Below, piece by piece: positions 7,518 through 15,120 of a DNA stretch of 19,725 nucleotides (positions are counted from its first letter, which is position 1; the number at the start of each line of letters is the position of its first letter). The position numbers were made by a program, and so were the translations under genes. Source of the stretch: Rhodospirillaceae bacterium UBA3470 (GTDB lineage Bacteria > Pseudomonadota > Alphaproteobacteria > Rhodospirillales > Casp-alpha2); the NCBI GenBank assembly GCA_002378125.1, contig DFRF01000185.1, positions 1 through 19,725 on the forward strand, in the 5' to 3' direction. Under the pieces are notes generated by a model. The model had not been told where the DNA came from. It did not search any database and saw only the letters and a list, made by a program, of their open reading frames with translations.

Positions 7518-7994
7518 ATGGACGGCGCGAACATGGATCAAACAGATGCCAAAATCCTGGATATTCTGCAAACTAATGCTTCTCTTTCTACGGCTGAGGT
7601 CGCCGATCAGGTAGGCATCGACGAACAGATCTGCGCCGATCGGATCCAGCGCCTGGAAGACGGAGGCGTGCTTCTGGAACAGGTCGCCCTCGTGGATGCA
7701 CGCAAGGTAGGTGCCAACATGACGGCCTTCGTTGCCATCACTACTCCGGAGCATTCGACGGAATGGTTGGAGGAGTTTCACGCGACCGTGACCAATCTCC
7801 CGGAGGTTGTGGAGTTTTACCGCATGAGTGGACAGGTGGACTATCTTTTGCGTGTCGTCGTTCCCGATATCGACGCCTACGACGCCTTCTACAAAAAACT
7901 TATCGCTTCTGCGAAGCTGAAAGATGTGAGTTCTACCTTCGCGATCGAACAAATCAAATTCACCAGCAAGCTGCCAGTCACCATCGTTGATTAA
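7518..7994 (+). CDS. Lrp/AsnC-family transcriptional regulator
   Basis: A 158-residue feast/famine regulator. The N-terminal helix-turn-helix reads MDQTDAKILDILQTN, then STAEVADQVGIDEQICADRI and QRLEDGGVL. The C-terminal ~85 residues form a RAM/AsnC ligand-binding domain (TAFVAITTPEHSTEWLEEFH, then VVEFYRMSGQVDYLLRVVVP). Proteins of this family usually begin right at the M-D-x-x-D-x-x-I-L helix, so the ATG at 7533 is an equally good start; neither has a strong ribosome-binding site. It is divergent from the DUF442 gene across 132 bases. The likely ligand is an amino acid, but neither target nor ligand can be read from the sequence. Confidence 0.88.
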   Translation: MDGANMDQTDAKILDILQTNASLSTAEVADQVGIDEQICADRIQRLEDGGVLLEQVALVDARKVGANMTAFVAITTPEHSTEWLEEFHATVTNLPEVVEFYRMSGQVDYLLRVVVPDIDAYDAFYKKLIASAKLKDVSSTFAIEQIKFTSKLPVTIVD

Positions 7995-8301
7995 TTGCCG
8001 CAGTATCCAGTCGACTGTGATGCCGAAGAGCCCCACGTATTCGCGCTTGCCGGGCTTGATGTAAAGATTGCTGGCTACGGGGTTGTTCATATTGGTCAAG
8101 GTGTCAAGGTTGGGAGAATAGGAGGATCGGTACGCCGCTTCGGCTATGACTAGGATTACCACTGAAATTCAGAACCTGCTCCTCCACCTAACCCGATCTA
8201 TTAACCTGGTTATAGAAAAGACCTTTTTAGAACGCTGACAGACGGTTTTTCAGTATCCGGAAGATGTGCTAAAGACAATCTCGTGGTAAGACGAGAAAAG
8301 G
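7995..8301. other. Intergenic stretch with a possible gene remnant on the minus strand
   Basis: No intact gene is seen. On the minus strand, a GTG at 8162 opens a frame with coding-like, GC-ending codons down to about 7995 (IAEAAYRSSYSPNLDTL, then NLYIKPGKREYVGLFGITVD and WILRQL). It then runs antisense through the Lrp gene, where it is no longer credible. The tail G-L-F-G-x-x-x-D-x-x-L-R resembles the ends of TauC/SsuC-type ABC permeases, so this may be a degraded C-terminus. TAACC-T-GGTTA (8202-8212) is a short dyad upstream of the cupin gene and may be regulatory. Confidence 0.25.
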
Positions 8302-8814
8302 ATGCGACGGATGCCCTACACCCTTGATCAATTCGTGACGGATTGCCGGACGGCGCTACAGGATGGGGATAGCCCCGAAGCATTCGAGGCCGTCCGCCAA
8401 TATGTTGAAACGGCCCTAAAAGATAGTGATTTTGTGGCCACACACGTTCCCCAGGATACTGCGGAGCCGCGCCGAATAATTTATGAGGATCCGGATTTGG
8501 GATTCTGCATCTGCGCTCACTCCTACACCGGCGCGAAGCAGGGTGAACCCCATGACCATGGACCCACGTGGGCCATTTATGGCCAGGCCGCTGGAGAGAC
8601 AGAAATGACCGATTGGGAAATCGTCACGCCTGCAAAGGACGGTGTGCCAGCCAAAGTCAAGAAGGTCCGCTCCTACCGCATGGAGCCGGGTGATGCCCAT
8701 GTCTATGCCCCGGGAGACGTGCACGCGCCCTACCGGGACGCACCGACACGTTTGATCCGCATCGAGGGAACCAACACGGACAACGTCAAACGTACCCCCA
8801 TGGAAGCCATTTGA
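8302..8814 (+). CDS. Cupin-fold protein related to thiol (cysteine) dioxygenases
   Basis: A 170-residue soluble single-cupin protein. The metal motif GEPHDHGPTWAIYG gives His84 and His86, and HVYAPGDVHAPY gives His133 and His141. His-x-His in the first cupin box plus a distant third His is the Fe(II) site of cysteine dioxygenase-like enzymes, and a W/Y-rich G-E-T segment follows the first box as expected. The N-terminal ~45 residues are helical and of no known family to me. The ATG at 8302 directly follows AAAAGG; the ATG at 8311 is a good alternative with better spacing. It may oxidise a small thiol, but a related cupin role cannot be excluded. Its relation to the neighbouring Lrp gene is unknown. 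Confidence 0.65.
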   Translation: MRRMPYTLDQFVTDCRTALQDGDSPEAFEAVRQYVETALKDSDFVATHVPQDTAEPRRIIYEDPDLGFCICAHSYTGAKQGEPHDHGPTWAIYGQAAGETEMTDWEIVTPAKDGVPAKVKKVRSYRMEPGDAHVYAPGDVHAPYRDAPTRLIRIEGTNTDNVKRTPMEAI

Positions 8815-8895
8815 GTGGCGAAGGATGATCCAACGGGAGGCCCTGTCCGTGGTGCCCCTGGCAGACCGTCTAACATCTCTTTTAAGCGGTTTCTA

Positions 8896-9735
8896 TTATT
8901 CTGCGGCGTCCTTCTTTGCCGCCTCGTTATCCATCCGTTCCCAATCGTAGGCTAGGGGTTGTTTGTCAAGAAAGCCTTTGATGGCATTATGATGATAGTC
9001 GCTGGAGAAGTAGAGTGCCTGGGCCGCGGCCTCCATTTCGATTAGCGCTTGGGCATCTAAGTTGAAGGACTGATTGACGATCCGCTTGGTTGCGCCGATG
9101 GCAGGCGTGTTCGCCTTGCAGAGACGGCCTGCCAGTTCCATCGCTGCATTCATAAGGTCGTCAGCGCCGTGCACCTCCATCGCGATACCCATATCCTTGG
9201 CTTCTTGGGCTTCCAGGGGTCGGCCCGTGAACATGATTTCCTTGGCGCGCTGTAGTCCGACCATGCGTGGCAGCGTAAAGAATGCGCCAACGTCTGGAAC
9301 CAGGCCGATGCGCGGGAATACGCAGCACATCTTGGCGCGGTCTGAGCAGAGAATGAAGTCCGCTGACAGGGCCATGGAAAATCCCGCGCCGTAGGCTGCT
9401 CCATCGACCGCCGCGATCACTGGAATTTCCAAGTTTAGGAACTTCTGGAACCAGTCGTGGTAACGGTACAGGCGCTGGCGATCTTCCGAGGTGTTCCGCT
9501 TTCCCAGGCTGTTGGCCAGCGCCTTCAGGTCGCCACCGGCACAGAACACGCCTTCCGTGCCCTTCAAGATGATCGCGCCGAGACCCGTATCGTACTGAAG
9601 GCTGGGCACCAGTTTGGCGAAATCATCGCGCATTTCTGGGCTCAATGCGTTACGGCGTTCGGGCTGATTCATGGTTATGATGCCGATGCCGTCCCTTTCC
9701 TCAAAGGTGATGGCCTGGAATTCCGTAACGGACAT
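8896..9735 (-). CDS. Enoyl-CoA hydratase/isomerase (crotonase) family, isomerase-like
   Basis: A 279-residue crotonase-fold CoA enzyme. The oxyanion-hole segments are present: GVFCAGGDLKAL (about 63-73) and DGAAYGAGFSMAL (about 111-123). Both catalytic glutamates of the rat mitochondrial hydratase (Glu144, Glu164) are missing. Ser120 and Arg142 stand at the aligned positions (GAGFSMAL; FPRIGLVPDVG). Asp148 in the GLVPD-x-G motif is where PaaG-like isomerases carry their catalytic acid, so double-bond isomerisation or another reaction is more likely than hydration. The start MSVTEFQ follows GGAGAG by 5 bases; the ATG four codons earlier has no site. It stands alone, with no beta-oxidation partners beside it, though CoA-ester genes lie at 13.6-16.3 kb. 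Confidence 0.85.
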   Translation of the reverse strand: MSVTEFQAITFEERDGIGIITMNQPERRNALSPEMRDDFAKLVPSLQYDTGLGAIILKGTEGVFCAGGDLKALANSLGKRNTSEDRQRLYRYHDWFQKFLNLEIPVIAAVDGAAYGAGFSMALSADFILCSDRAKMCCVFPRIGLVPDVGAFFTLPRMVGLQRAKEIMFTGRPLEAQEAKDMGIAMEVHGADDLMNAAMELAGRLCKANTPAIGATKRIVNQSFNLDAQALIEMEAAAQALYFSSDYHHNAIKGFLDKQPLAYDWERMDNEAAKKDAAE

Positions 9736-10310
9736 GATTCTCTCCATTTAAATAGCGTGATGGCATCTAATTATAGGTGGGGGAAGATTGTATCTGCACG
9801 ATAAAGTGGATTTATGGTTCATGGAGTGAAATGTCGTTTGGCAGATCATCCGGGAACTCGGCAACTTAGGTAAAGATTGCAGTCCGGTGGTGGTGAGCTG
9901 GAAGTTAGGGGTTCTGCTCTTGCTCTACTATTGCTGAGAGAACGCATTCATGTCTCGCAGCTTAGTTCCCTTAATTAGCTTGAAGGGCTAAGGGTGCTTC
10001 AGATCTCGGCATCACTGCTTTGAGAGGGCCGCGATGTCGCGCATTACTGAGCTGCCGTCCCTTTAACCTCCTCGCTGGCCTTGGATCCGGTTGCTTATGG
10101 CAAGATTGTGTAGGGTTGCGTAATCTAAAGCTTACAGACTGGCGATTTCTCTTTAGTAAGTGCGCCGACATGTCGAAAAAGACGGAACTGCCCTTGCTGT
10201 CCAGCGCTTCATTGAGGAGTGATCCATAGTTCAGGAATGGTCATGAGTTGATAGTGAGAAGGATTGCCAGAACTTGATGCTTTGCGATTTACCAGATAAT
10301 AGCGTCAACC
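9736..10310. other. 575-base stretch without a recognisable gene
   Basis: Reading all frames gives only short, low-quality frames (for example 10020-10229 plus and 9971-10171 minus) with no known motif and poor codon use. One imperfect hairpin is visible at 9962-9991 (TTAG-TT-CCCTT paired with AAGGG-CTAA). The promoter of the crotonase gene should lie at its left end. No tRNA or rRNA signature was found. It may be a decayed gene or an RNA gene I cannot recognise. Confidence 0.5.
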
Positions 10311-10868
10311 TCACTTAGGGAGGTTTGCCTCGATGGCCTTAGTGACCTTAATGGAGAGTGGCGACGTCGGCGACGAGAACCACTCTACCAGTCGTCCATT
10401 CGGCGCCACGAGGTACTTATGGAAATTCCAGCGTGGTTTCGCAATTCCCCCCAATTCCTTGTAGGCCCAGGCGTAAAAGGGATGCGGCGTGTCGTTGCGG
10501 ATGCGGACCTTTTCCGTCATTGGGAAATCGACGTCGAAATTGACCTCGCAGAATTCTTTGATCTCCGTGGCGCTGCCGGGTTCTTGGCCTCCGAAGTCGT
10601 TTGAAGGTACGCCAAGCACGACCAAGCCCTTATCACGGTAACGAGACCAGACATTCTGCAATGCACTGTATTGCGAGGTAAACCCGCAATGAGAAGCTGT
10701 ATTGACGACTAGAACAGCCTTGCCCGCGAAATGGGATAGGGGTAAGTCGCCGCCGTCGATAGCCTGAAAGGTGAAATCGTGAGCTGTTTTCACATCCGAG
10801 GCTATTGTGTCCGAATATATTATCATGAGCAGTAAGGCCCCCGCGATCACTGAACTTGTCTTGTTCAT
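10311..10868 (-). CDS. Exported Cys-type glutathione peroxidase
   Basis: A 185-residue thiol peroxidase of the glutathione peroxidase family. It reduces hydrogen or lipid peroxides, most likely with thioredoxin in the non-selenium bacterial forms. Residues 1-24 are a signal peptide (MNKTSSVIAGALLLMIIYSD), placing it in the periplasm, which is less usual than the cytoplasmic form. The catalytic set is Cys61 (NTASHCGFTSQ, Cys and not selenocysteine), Gln95 (DFGGQEPGS), Trp147 and Asn148 (KPRWNFHKYLV). Cys107 (KEFCEVNFDVDFP) matches the resolving cysteine of 2-Cys members. The start was placed at MNKTSS because it begins the signal peptide; the longer frame opens with TTG and adds 11 polar residues. 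It is upstream of nothing obvious, but sits beside the photolyase group, consistent with an oxidative-stress theme. Confidence 0.92.
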   Translation of the reverse strand: MNKTSSVIAGALLLMIIYSDTIASDVKTAHDFTFQAIDGGDLPLSHFAGKAVLVVNTASHCGFTSQYSALQNVWSRYRDKGLVVLGVPSNDFGGQEPGSATEIKEFCEVNFDVDFPMTEKVRIRNDTPHPFYAWAYKELGGIAKPRWNFHKYLVAPNGRLVEWFSSPTSPLSIKVTKAIEANLPK

Positions 10869-10995
10869 GGCTCCAAGGTTCTCTTTGTTTATCTGTAACA
10901 AGTTTACCGCTGTTGAGTGCGGATCAAGTATACTGTTTGTTTACGTTAACTAGCGCGTGTCTGATTTTCATTCATGCTGAGTGTTTGTGAGTAAT

Positions 10996-12519
10996 TTAGG
11001 GAAGGGCGGCTATAAAAGCGTCAGCTTCGTGGACATAGGCGTTGGTTTTTTGTTTGTTCCATGAGGCCAGGGTCTTGTAAGGGAAGGCCATCCGGGGATT
11101 GTCCTGAAGAATGTCGCGATTACGGATCATGAATGCCCAATATAGGTAGTTAAACGGGCATGCATCGGGCCCATTCTTCTTGCGGACGTCGAAGCGGCAG
11201 GACCCGCAAAAATCGGACATGCGTTGAATATAGGAACCGGATGCGGCGTAGGGTTTAGAGGCCATGCGCCCGCCATCAGCGAACACGGCCATGCCCAGCG
11301 TGTTGGGCATCTCTACCCATTCCATCGCATCGGCGTAGACGGCTAAATACCAGCGTTCAATCTCGCGTGGCGCGACGCCAGCCAGTAAGGCGAAGTTCCC
11401 CGTAAGCATGAGCCGCTGGATGTGGTGGGAGTAGGCGTAATCGGCCGTATGCGAGACGGCCTCGCGTAAACAATGCATGTCCGTCGACCCGGACCAGTAG
11501 AAGTCCGGCAAAGGCCGCGACGCGCCCAATAAATTGGCGTCCTGATAGCCAGGCATAAGCGTCCAATAGACGCCGCGGACGTACTCGCGCCACCCGAGGA
11601 TTTGGCGAATGAACCCCTCAACAGCATTCAAAGGCGCATTGCCCGCGTGCCATGCCGTTTCGGCGGCTACGCAAGCTTCACGCGGTGTCAGAAGTCCAAT
11701 ATTTAAGGCTGGGGCCAAAAGGGAGTGAAACAAAAACGGCGATCCGGTTTTCATAGCGTCTTGATAATCGCCAAAGAAGGGCAGGTGATGGGCGATGAAA
11801 TCAGCCAGGGCCTCCAGGGCATCGTTCCGCGTCACAGGCCAGCCAAACGAATCCAGGGTGCCAAAGTTCTCAGCGAATAGCTCATCGACCAGGGCCATAA
11901 CGTTGCGGGTGATGCCGTCTGGCGCGAACCGCTTGCGGATCGGCGTCGCTGTCGCGGAAGGCAGTTTTTTACGATTTTCAGCGTCGAAGTTCCATTGGCC
12001 CCCCGCCGGATCTTTACCGTCCATCAGAATGTGGTTCTCGCGTCGCATTTCCCGGTAGAAGTGTTCCATTCGCCATTGACGCCGATTTTTGGCCCATGTC
12101 TGGAAGCGTTGGTGACTAGCGAAGAACCGGGTGTCCTCCAGGACCTCAATGGTGAGGCCGTTTTCACTGTTCCAGTCGCGCGCCATTTGGGCGACGCGGT
12201 GCTCCCCTGGTTCAGTCATAACTATGCGCTGGGCCCCGTGACGGATCACGGCCCGATGGAGTTCTGTCTCAAAGTTGCCGGTGTTTTTGGGATCATCTAA
12301 CCTTACGTAATCAACGTTCAGGCCGCGTTGACGCAGCTCATCAGCAAAGTGACGCATGGAAGAGAGGAACATAACAATTTTTTGTTTGTGGTGAGGAACG
12401 GCGGTACATTCCCCCATTACCTCCATCATCAAAATTGTTCCTGAGGTGGGAGTAACGTCAGCGATGGACGGGTTGGCTTCGTAGAGTTGGTCGCCTAAGA
12501 CGACGTGCAATGAAGTCAT
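10996..12519 (-). CDS. FeS-cluster bacterial cryptochrome/photolyase (PhrB/CryB type)
   Basis: A 507-residue deoxyribodipyrimidine photolyase-related protein. It is the same length as Agrobacterium fabrum PhrB, a (6-4) photolyase with FAD, a lumazine antenna and a [4Fe-4S] cluster. The four cluster cysteines are present at Cys350 (TDMHCLREAV), Cys438 and Cys441 (MSDFCGSCRFDVRKK) and Cys454 (DACPFNYLYW), the very numbers given for PhrB. The N-terminal antenna domain begins MTSLHVVLGDQLYEANPSI, and the FAD-binding helical domain covers the C-terminal two thirds (HHIQRLMLTGNFALLAG). It is the last gene of an operon with DUF3429 and DUF2256 genes. Light-driven repair of (6-4) photoproducts is the likely role; a CryB-like signalling role is possible. 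Confidence 0.94.
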   Translation of the reverse strand: MTSLHVVLGDQLYEANPSIADVTPTSGTILMMEVMGECTAVPHHKQKIVMFLSSMRHFADELRQRGLNVDYVRLDDPKNTGNFETELHRAVIRHGAQRIVMTEPGEHRVAQMARDWNSENGLTIEVLEDTRFFASHQRFQTWAKNRRQWRMEHFYREMRRENHILMDGKDPAGGQWNFDAENRKKLPSATATPIRKRFAPDGITRNVMALVDELFAENFGTLDSFGWPVTRNDALEALADFIAHHLPFFGDYQDAMKTGSPFLFHSLLAPALNIGLLTPREACVAAETAWHAGNAPLNAVEGFIRQILGWREYVRGVYWTLMPGYQDANLLGASRPLPDFYWSGSTDMHCLREAVSHTADYAYSHHIQRLMLTGNFALLAGVAPREIERWYLAVYADAMEWVEMPNTLGMAVFADGGRMASKPYAASGSYIQRMSDFCGSCRFDVRKKNGPDACPFNYLYWAFMIRNRDILQDNPRMAFPYKTLASWNKQKTNAYVHEADAFIAALP

Positions 12520-12532
12520 CTTTTAATGTCAC

Positions 12533-12685
12533 TCACGTAGTTGCGGAATGAGCACGCCGTTGACCGCGGCATCGGGCTGAACAATAGCGAACATCGGACC
12601 AACAGAATTTCCAACGACGACGCCAAGTAAAAGATCTGCCGCAAGTCACGCAGGTCTTGGTTGGCAATTCGCGCTTTTTTCGCAA
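12533..12685 (-). CDS. DUF2256-family small zinc-ribbon protein
   Basis: A 50-residue gene hidden between the DUF3429 and photolyase genes. It starts with TTG (MRKKRELPTKTC), preceded by GAGAG at a good 8-base spacing, and ends 13 bases before the photolyase ATG. The motif TCVTCGRSFTWRRRWKFCW, then DVRYCSARCRGQRR, is the complete DUF2256 signature: C-x2-C-G-R-x-F-x-W-R-x-K/R-W, then V-x-Y-C-S-x-x-C-R. The four paired cysteines should hold one zinc. DUF2256 genes are known to sit next to, or be fused with genes beside, cryptochromes and photolyases, and the context here fits. The short length and TTG start make it easy to miss. Its biochemical role is unknown. Confidence 0.85.
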   Translation of the reverse strand: MRKKRELPTKTCVTCGRSFTWRRRWKFCWSDVRYCSARCRGQRRAHSATT

Positions 12686-12703
12686 TTTTTTATCTCTCGC
12701 AGG

Positions 12704-13156
12704 TTAAATCTTATAAATTGCGGTAATTGTAAGACAGCTGATCACGATAGCAGTCAACGGGTACCGTAGGCGGAGGTACCACCGAGGCGCTATGCCCTTG
12801 TTTACGGCGCGCACGTCGGAGATCAAGACCAGGGCGAAACCGATGATCAGCAGGCCGAACCCAAGTGGTTCCTCAACCAGCAATCCCGCCCACCCTATCA
12901 GCGAGGGAATGATCGACAAGGTGAGTATAGGAGCGAGGCCCTGCCGGGTACGGGCGTTACCGTCACTGTTTCGAATCGCCATACCCCATTGAATACCCCC
13001 TAAAAACGAGAGTATCACTGCGCCGTAGGCGCGGAGAACGAACCTCGAATTATATACTCCAATCGATGTGTCCGTGACCGTCTCAAATGTCATTGTAACG
13101 AACGGAACCAACCCTAATAGGCCGAGCCACCGAGCGCTTAAAGGAATAACAGCCAA
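12704..13156 (-). CDS. DUF3429-family inner-membrane protein
   Basis: A 150-residue protein with about four to five membrane segments. The family core is YGAVILSFLGGIQWGMAI (about 43-60), followed by PSLIGWAGLL and GFGLLIIGFALVLISDV. It begins with a TTG start and no strong ribosome-binding site; no ATG in frame would leave the first membrane segment whole. It is the first gene of a minus-strand series, 18 bases ahead of the DUF2256 gene and then the photolyase. Its function is not known, and its place in this operon suggests a link with light or UV stress, which is inference from position only. Confidence 0.82.
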   Translation of the reverse strand: MAVIPLSARWLGLLGLVPFVTMTFETVTDTSIGVYNSRFVLRAYGAVILSFLGGIQWGMAIRNSDGNARTRQGLAPILTLSIIPSLIGWAGLLVEEPLGFGLLIIGFALVLISDVRAVNKGIAPRWYLRLRYPLTAIVISCLTITAIYKI

Positions 13157-13368
13157 AAATCTTTACTTTCTATTAGAGATAACCACGCTCTTGTATACGC
13201 GGCGCCGACGGGTTTGGATTTGATCAGAGTTTCAGGCGTCGTTATGCCGCTGATGTCGTTCAGCCGCTCCATGGCGTAAAGGTACTCTTCCAGCAACTCT
13301 TGGATCAACTGGCACACCGTCGTTTCGTCCTGTTGGATAATTGACGAAAGCCGTGGCCTTGGTGTGTT
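13138..13368 (-). other. Short coding-like open frame upstream of the DUF3429 gene
   Basis: A 76-codon frame between stops reads with plausible coding composition (LIQELLEEYLYAMERLNDIS, then GITTPETLIKSKPVGAAYTR and AWLSLIES). It ends 19 bases inside the DUF3429 frame. The only possible starts are GTG at 13317 or internal codons, and no ribosome-binding site is seen. I do not recognise the family. It may be a small gene, the tail of a lost gene, or chance; the region 13157-13578 is otherwise empty. Confidence 0.2.
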
Positions 13369-13578
13369 TCACACAGGGTCGAGATTCGACTGTCACGCTG
13401 TTCTGGAGATAAAGACCGGCAAATGAATGCCGATCATCTCGGTCAAGACGGTTTTCATAAGACTGTCCTGTCTCAGCATTTCATTTCGGGCTTTCGCAGG
13501 GAAGCCAGCATTGTCGTACATTTATGTCTAAGGGATGATATCCGCGACCCAACCGAAGAGAATTTGACAATCCCGATC

Positions 13579-15120
13579 ATGCGTCCTCTGACCGACTTCA
13601 CCGCCTATGCCGATGCCCAGCGCCATTGTTCAAAAGAAGCGCTGTGGACGCTGTTTGACGGTAACCGGACAAGTTTCAACATCGCGCATGAGTGTCTGGA
13701 TCGCCATCCCCGCGACGCGGTCGCCATTAATGTAGTGAAAGCGGACGGCAGAATTGACACCTACACCTTCGGCAAACTGAGTGACGGTGCGGGATGCTTC
13801 GCCAACCACCTGCGGAGGCGTGGGCTGGTCCCAGGGGACGTAATCGCGGTCATGCTAGAGCCATCGTTCGAGCTCTACGCCGCCTTGTTCGGGGCCATGA
13901 AGGCGGGTTGTATAGGTGTGCCTCTATTTACCCTGTTTGGCCCCGACGGTTTGCGACTCCGGATCGATGACTGCGTTCCAAAGGTCCTGGTGACCAATCC
14001 AGAAAAGGCGCCTATAGCGGCCGGTATTGATGGCCTGGACGTACTGACTACAGGCTCTGATTTCGACGCTGCCTTGGTTGCGGAGTCCCCTGCATACACA
14101 TCAGAGACTAAAGCCCATGACATCGCTGTTTACCAATATACATCGGGAACCACGCGGGAGCTGCCGGAGGCTGTCCGCCACTCCCATGGCTCCTTGGTGA
14201 CCTTGACCTTATCGACGCTCTACGCCACCGGCGTGCGTCCCGGTGATAAGTTCATGACGCCGTCATCGCCAGCCTGGGGCCATGGGTTATGGCACGGTAC
14301 CATTGCGCCGTTGTCCTTGGGTGTGGAAACGTCCAGCTACTCGGGTAAGTTCGATGCCCTGCGCTGCATGGAAGGTATGGCGGAATTGGGCATTACCAAC
14401 TTGTCGGCTGCCGCTACGCATTACCGGATGATGCGTCGTAGCGGGGCCGCCGCTGACTTCGATTTCTCTATCGAGAAACTGTCGTTTACAGGGGAACCCC
14501 TGGATTCGGAGACGGATCAGTGGATCCGGAAGACTTTCGGGACGCCAGCAGGTAGTTTTTATGGAACCACCGAAGTGGGTGTTATCTTGGTGTCCTATCC
14601 AGGCGCGGAAGATTTCGATATCAAACCCGGGTCACTGGGCAAGCCGGTGCCGGGGGTCGAATTGGCCATTCACGACGCAAAGGGCCGTTCCTGTCCGCCT
14701 GAAACGATGGGTGAGATTATGATGAAGCGCCGGGGTGAATGGTTCGCTACTAAGGATTTGGGCCGCAAGGATGTGGACGGTTTCTACTACCACGGCGGCC
14801 GCGCTGATGACGTGATTATCACGGCGGGGTACACAATGGGCGCGGTGGAGATCGAGGACATGTTGCTGAAGCATGCCGACGTAGACGAGGCCGCAGTCAT
14901 CGGCGTGCCGGACGAAGAACGCGGCCAGGTGGTCAAAGCCTTTGTGGTCTCGAAACGCGAAGGTGATGATAATTTCACAGCGGATATCCAGGCCTTTACG
15001 CAGGAGCGTCTGTCCCGGCATGAGTACCCGCGGATCATTCAGTTCGTGGACAGCCTACCGAAGACGCCAGCCGGCAAGGTCAACCGAAAGATCCTCCGGG
15101 ACCGAGAGGCAAAAACATGA
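13579..15120 (+). CDS. AMP-binding acyl-CoA synthetase
   Basis: A 513-residue adenylate-forming enzyme (ANL superfamily) that activates a carboxylic acid with ATP and joins it to CoA. The core motifs appear in order: the phosphate loop YTSGTTRELPEAVRH (188-192 is TSGTT), the A5 segment GSFYGTTEVGV, the A7/A8 hinge TKDLGRKDVDGFYYHGGRAD followed by DVIITAGY, and PKTPAGKVNRK with the catalytic Lys500. The A3 loop differs from the common G-x-P-K-G ending, so this belongs to a divergent acetyl/benzoyl-CoA-synthetase-like branch. I placed the start at MRPLTDFTAYADAQ; the frame stays open to 13423, but those extra 52 residues do not resemble the family. Its stop overlaps the next gene by 4 bases (ATGA), so the two are co-translated. 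Substrate unknown; a branched or aromatic acid is plausible. Confidence 0.88.
   Translation: MRPLTDFTAYADAQRHCSKEALWTLFDGNRTSFNIAHECLDRHPRDAVAINVVKADGRIDTYTFGKLSDGAGCFANHLRRRGLVPGDVIAVMLEPSFELYAALFGAMKAGCIGVPLFTLFGPDGLRLRIDDCVPKVLVTNPEKAPIAAGIDGLDVLTTGSDFDAALVAESPAYTSETKAHDIAVYQYTSGTTRELPEAVRHSHGSLVTLTLSTLYATGVRPGDKFMTPSSPAWGHGLWHGTIAPLSLGVETSSYSGKFDALRCMEGMAELGITNLSAAATHYRMMRRSGAAADFDFSIEKLSFTGEPLDSETDQWIRKTFGTPAGSFYGTTEVGVILVSYPGAEDFDIKPGSLGKPVPGVELAIHDAKGRSCPPETMGEIMMKRRGEWFATKDLGRKDVDGFYYHGGRADDVIITAGYTMGAVEIEDMLLKHADVDEAAVIGVPDEERGQVVKAFVVSKREGDDNFTADIQAFTQERLSRHEYPRIIQFVDSLPKTPAGKVNRKILRDREAKT

Noticed and set aside
10020..10229. 69-codon plus-strand frame and 66-codon minus-strand frame in the gap at 9.7-10.3 kb
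   Set aside because: No motif, no ribosome-binding site and overlapping frames on both strands; the region is better described as empty.
13423..13578. 52-codon extension of the acyl-CoA synthetase
   Set aside because: Family members begin close to MRPLTDFTAYADAQ, and the extension does not resemble a transit or signal sequence.
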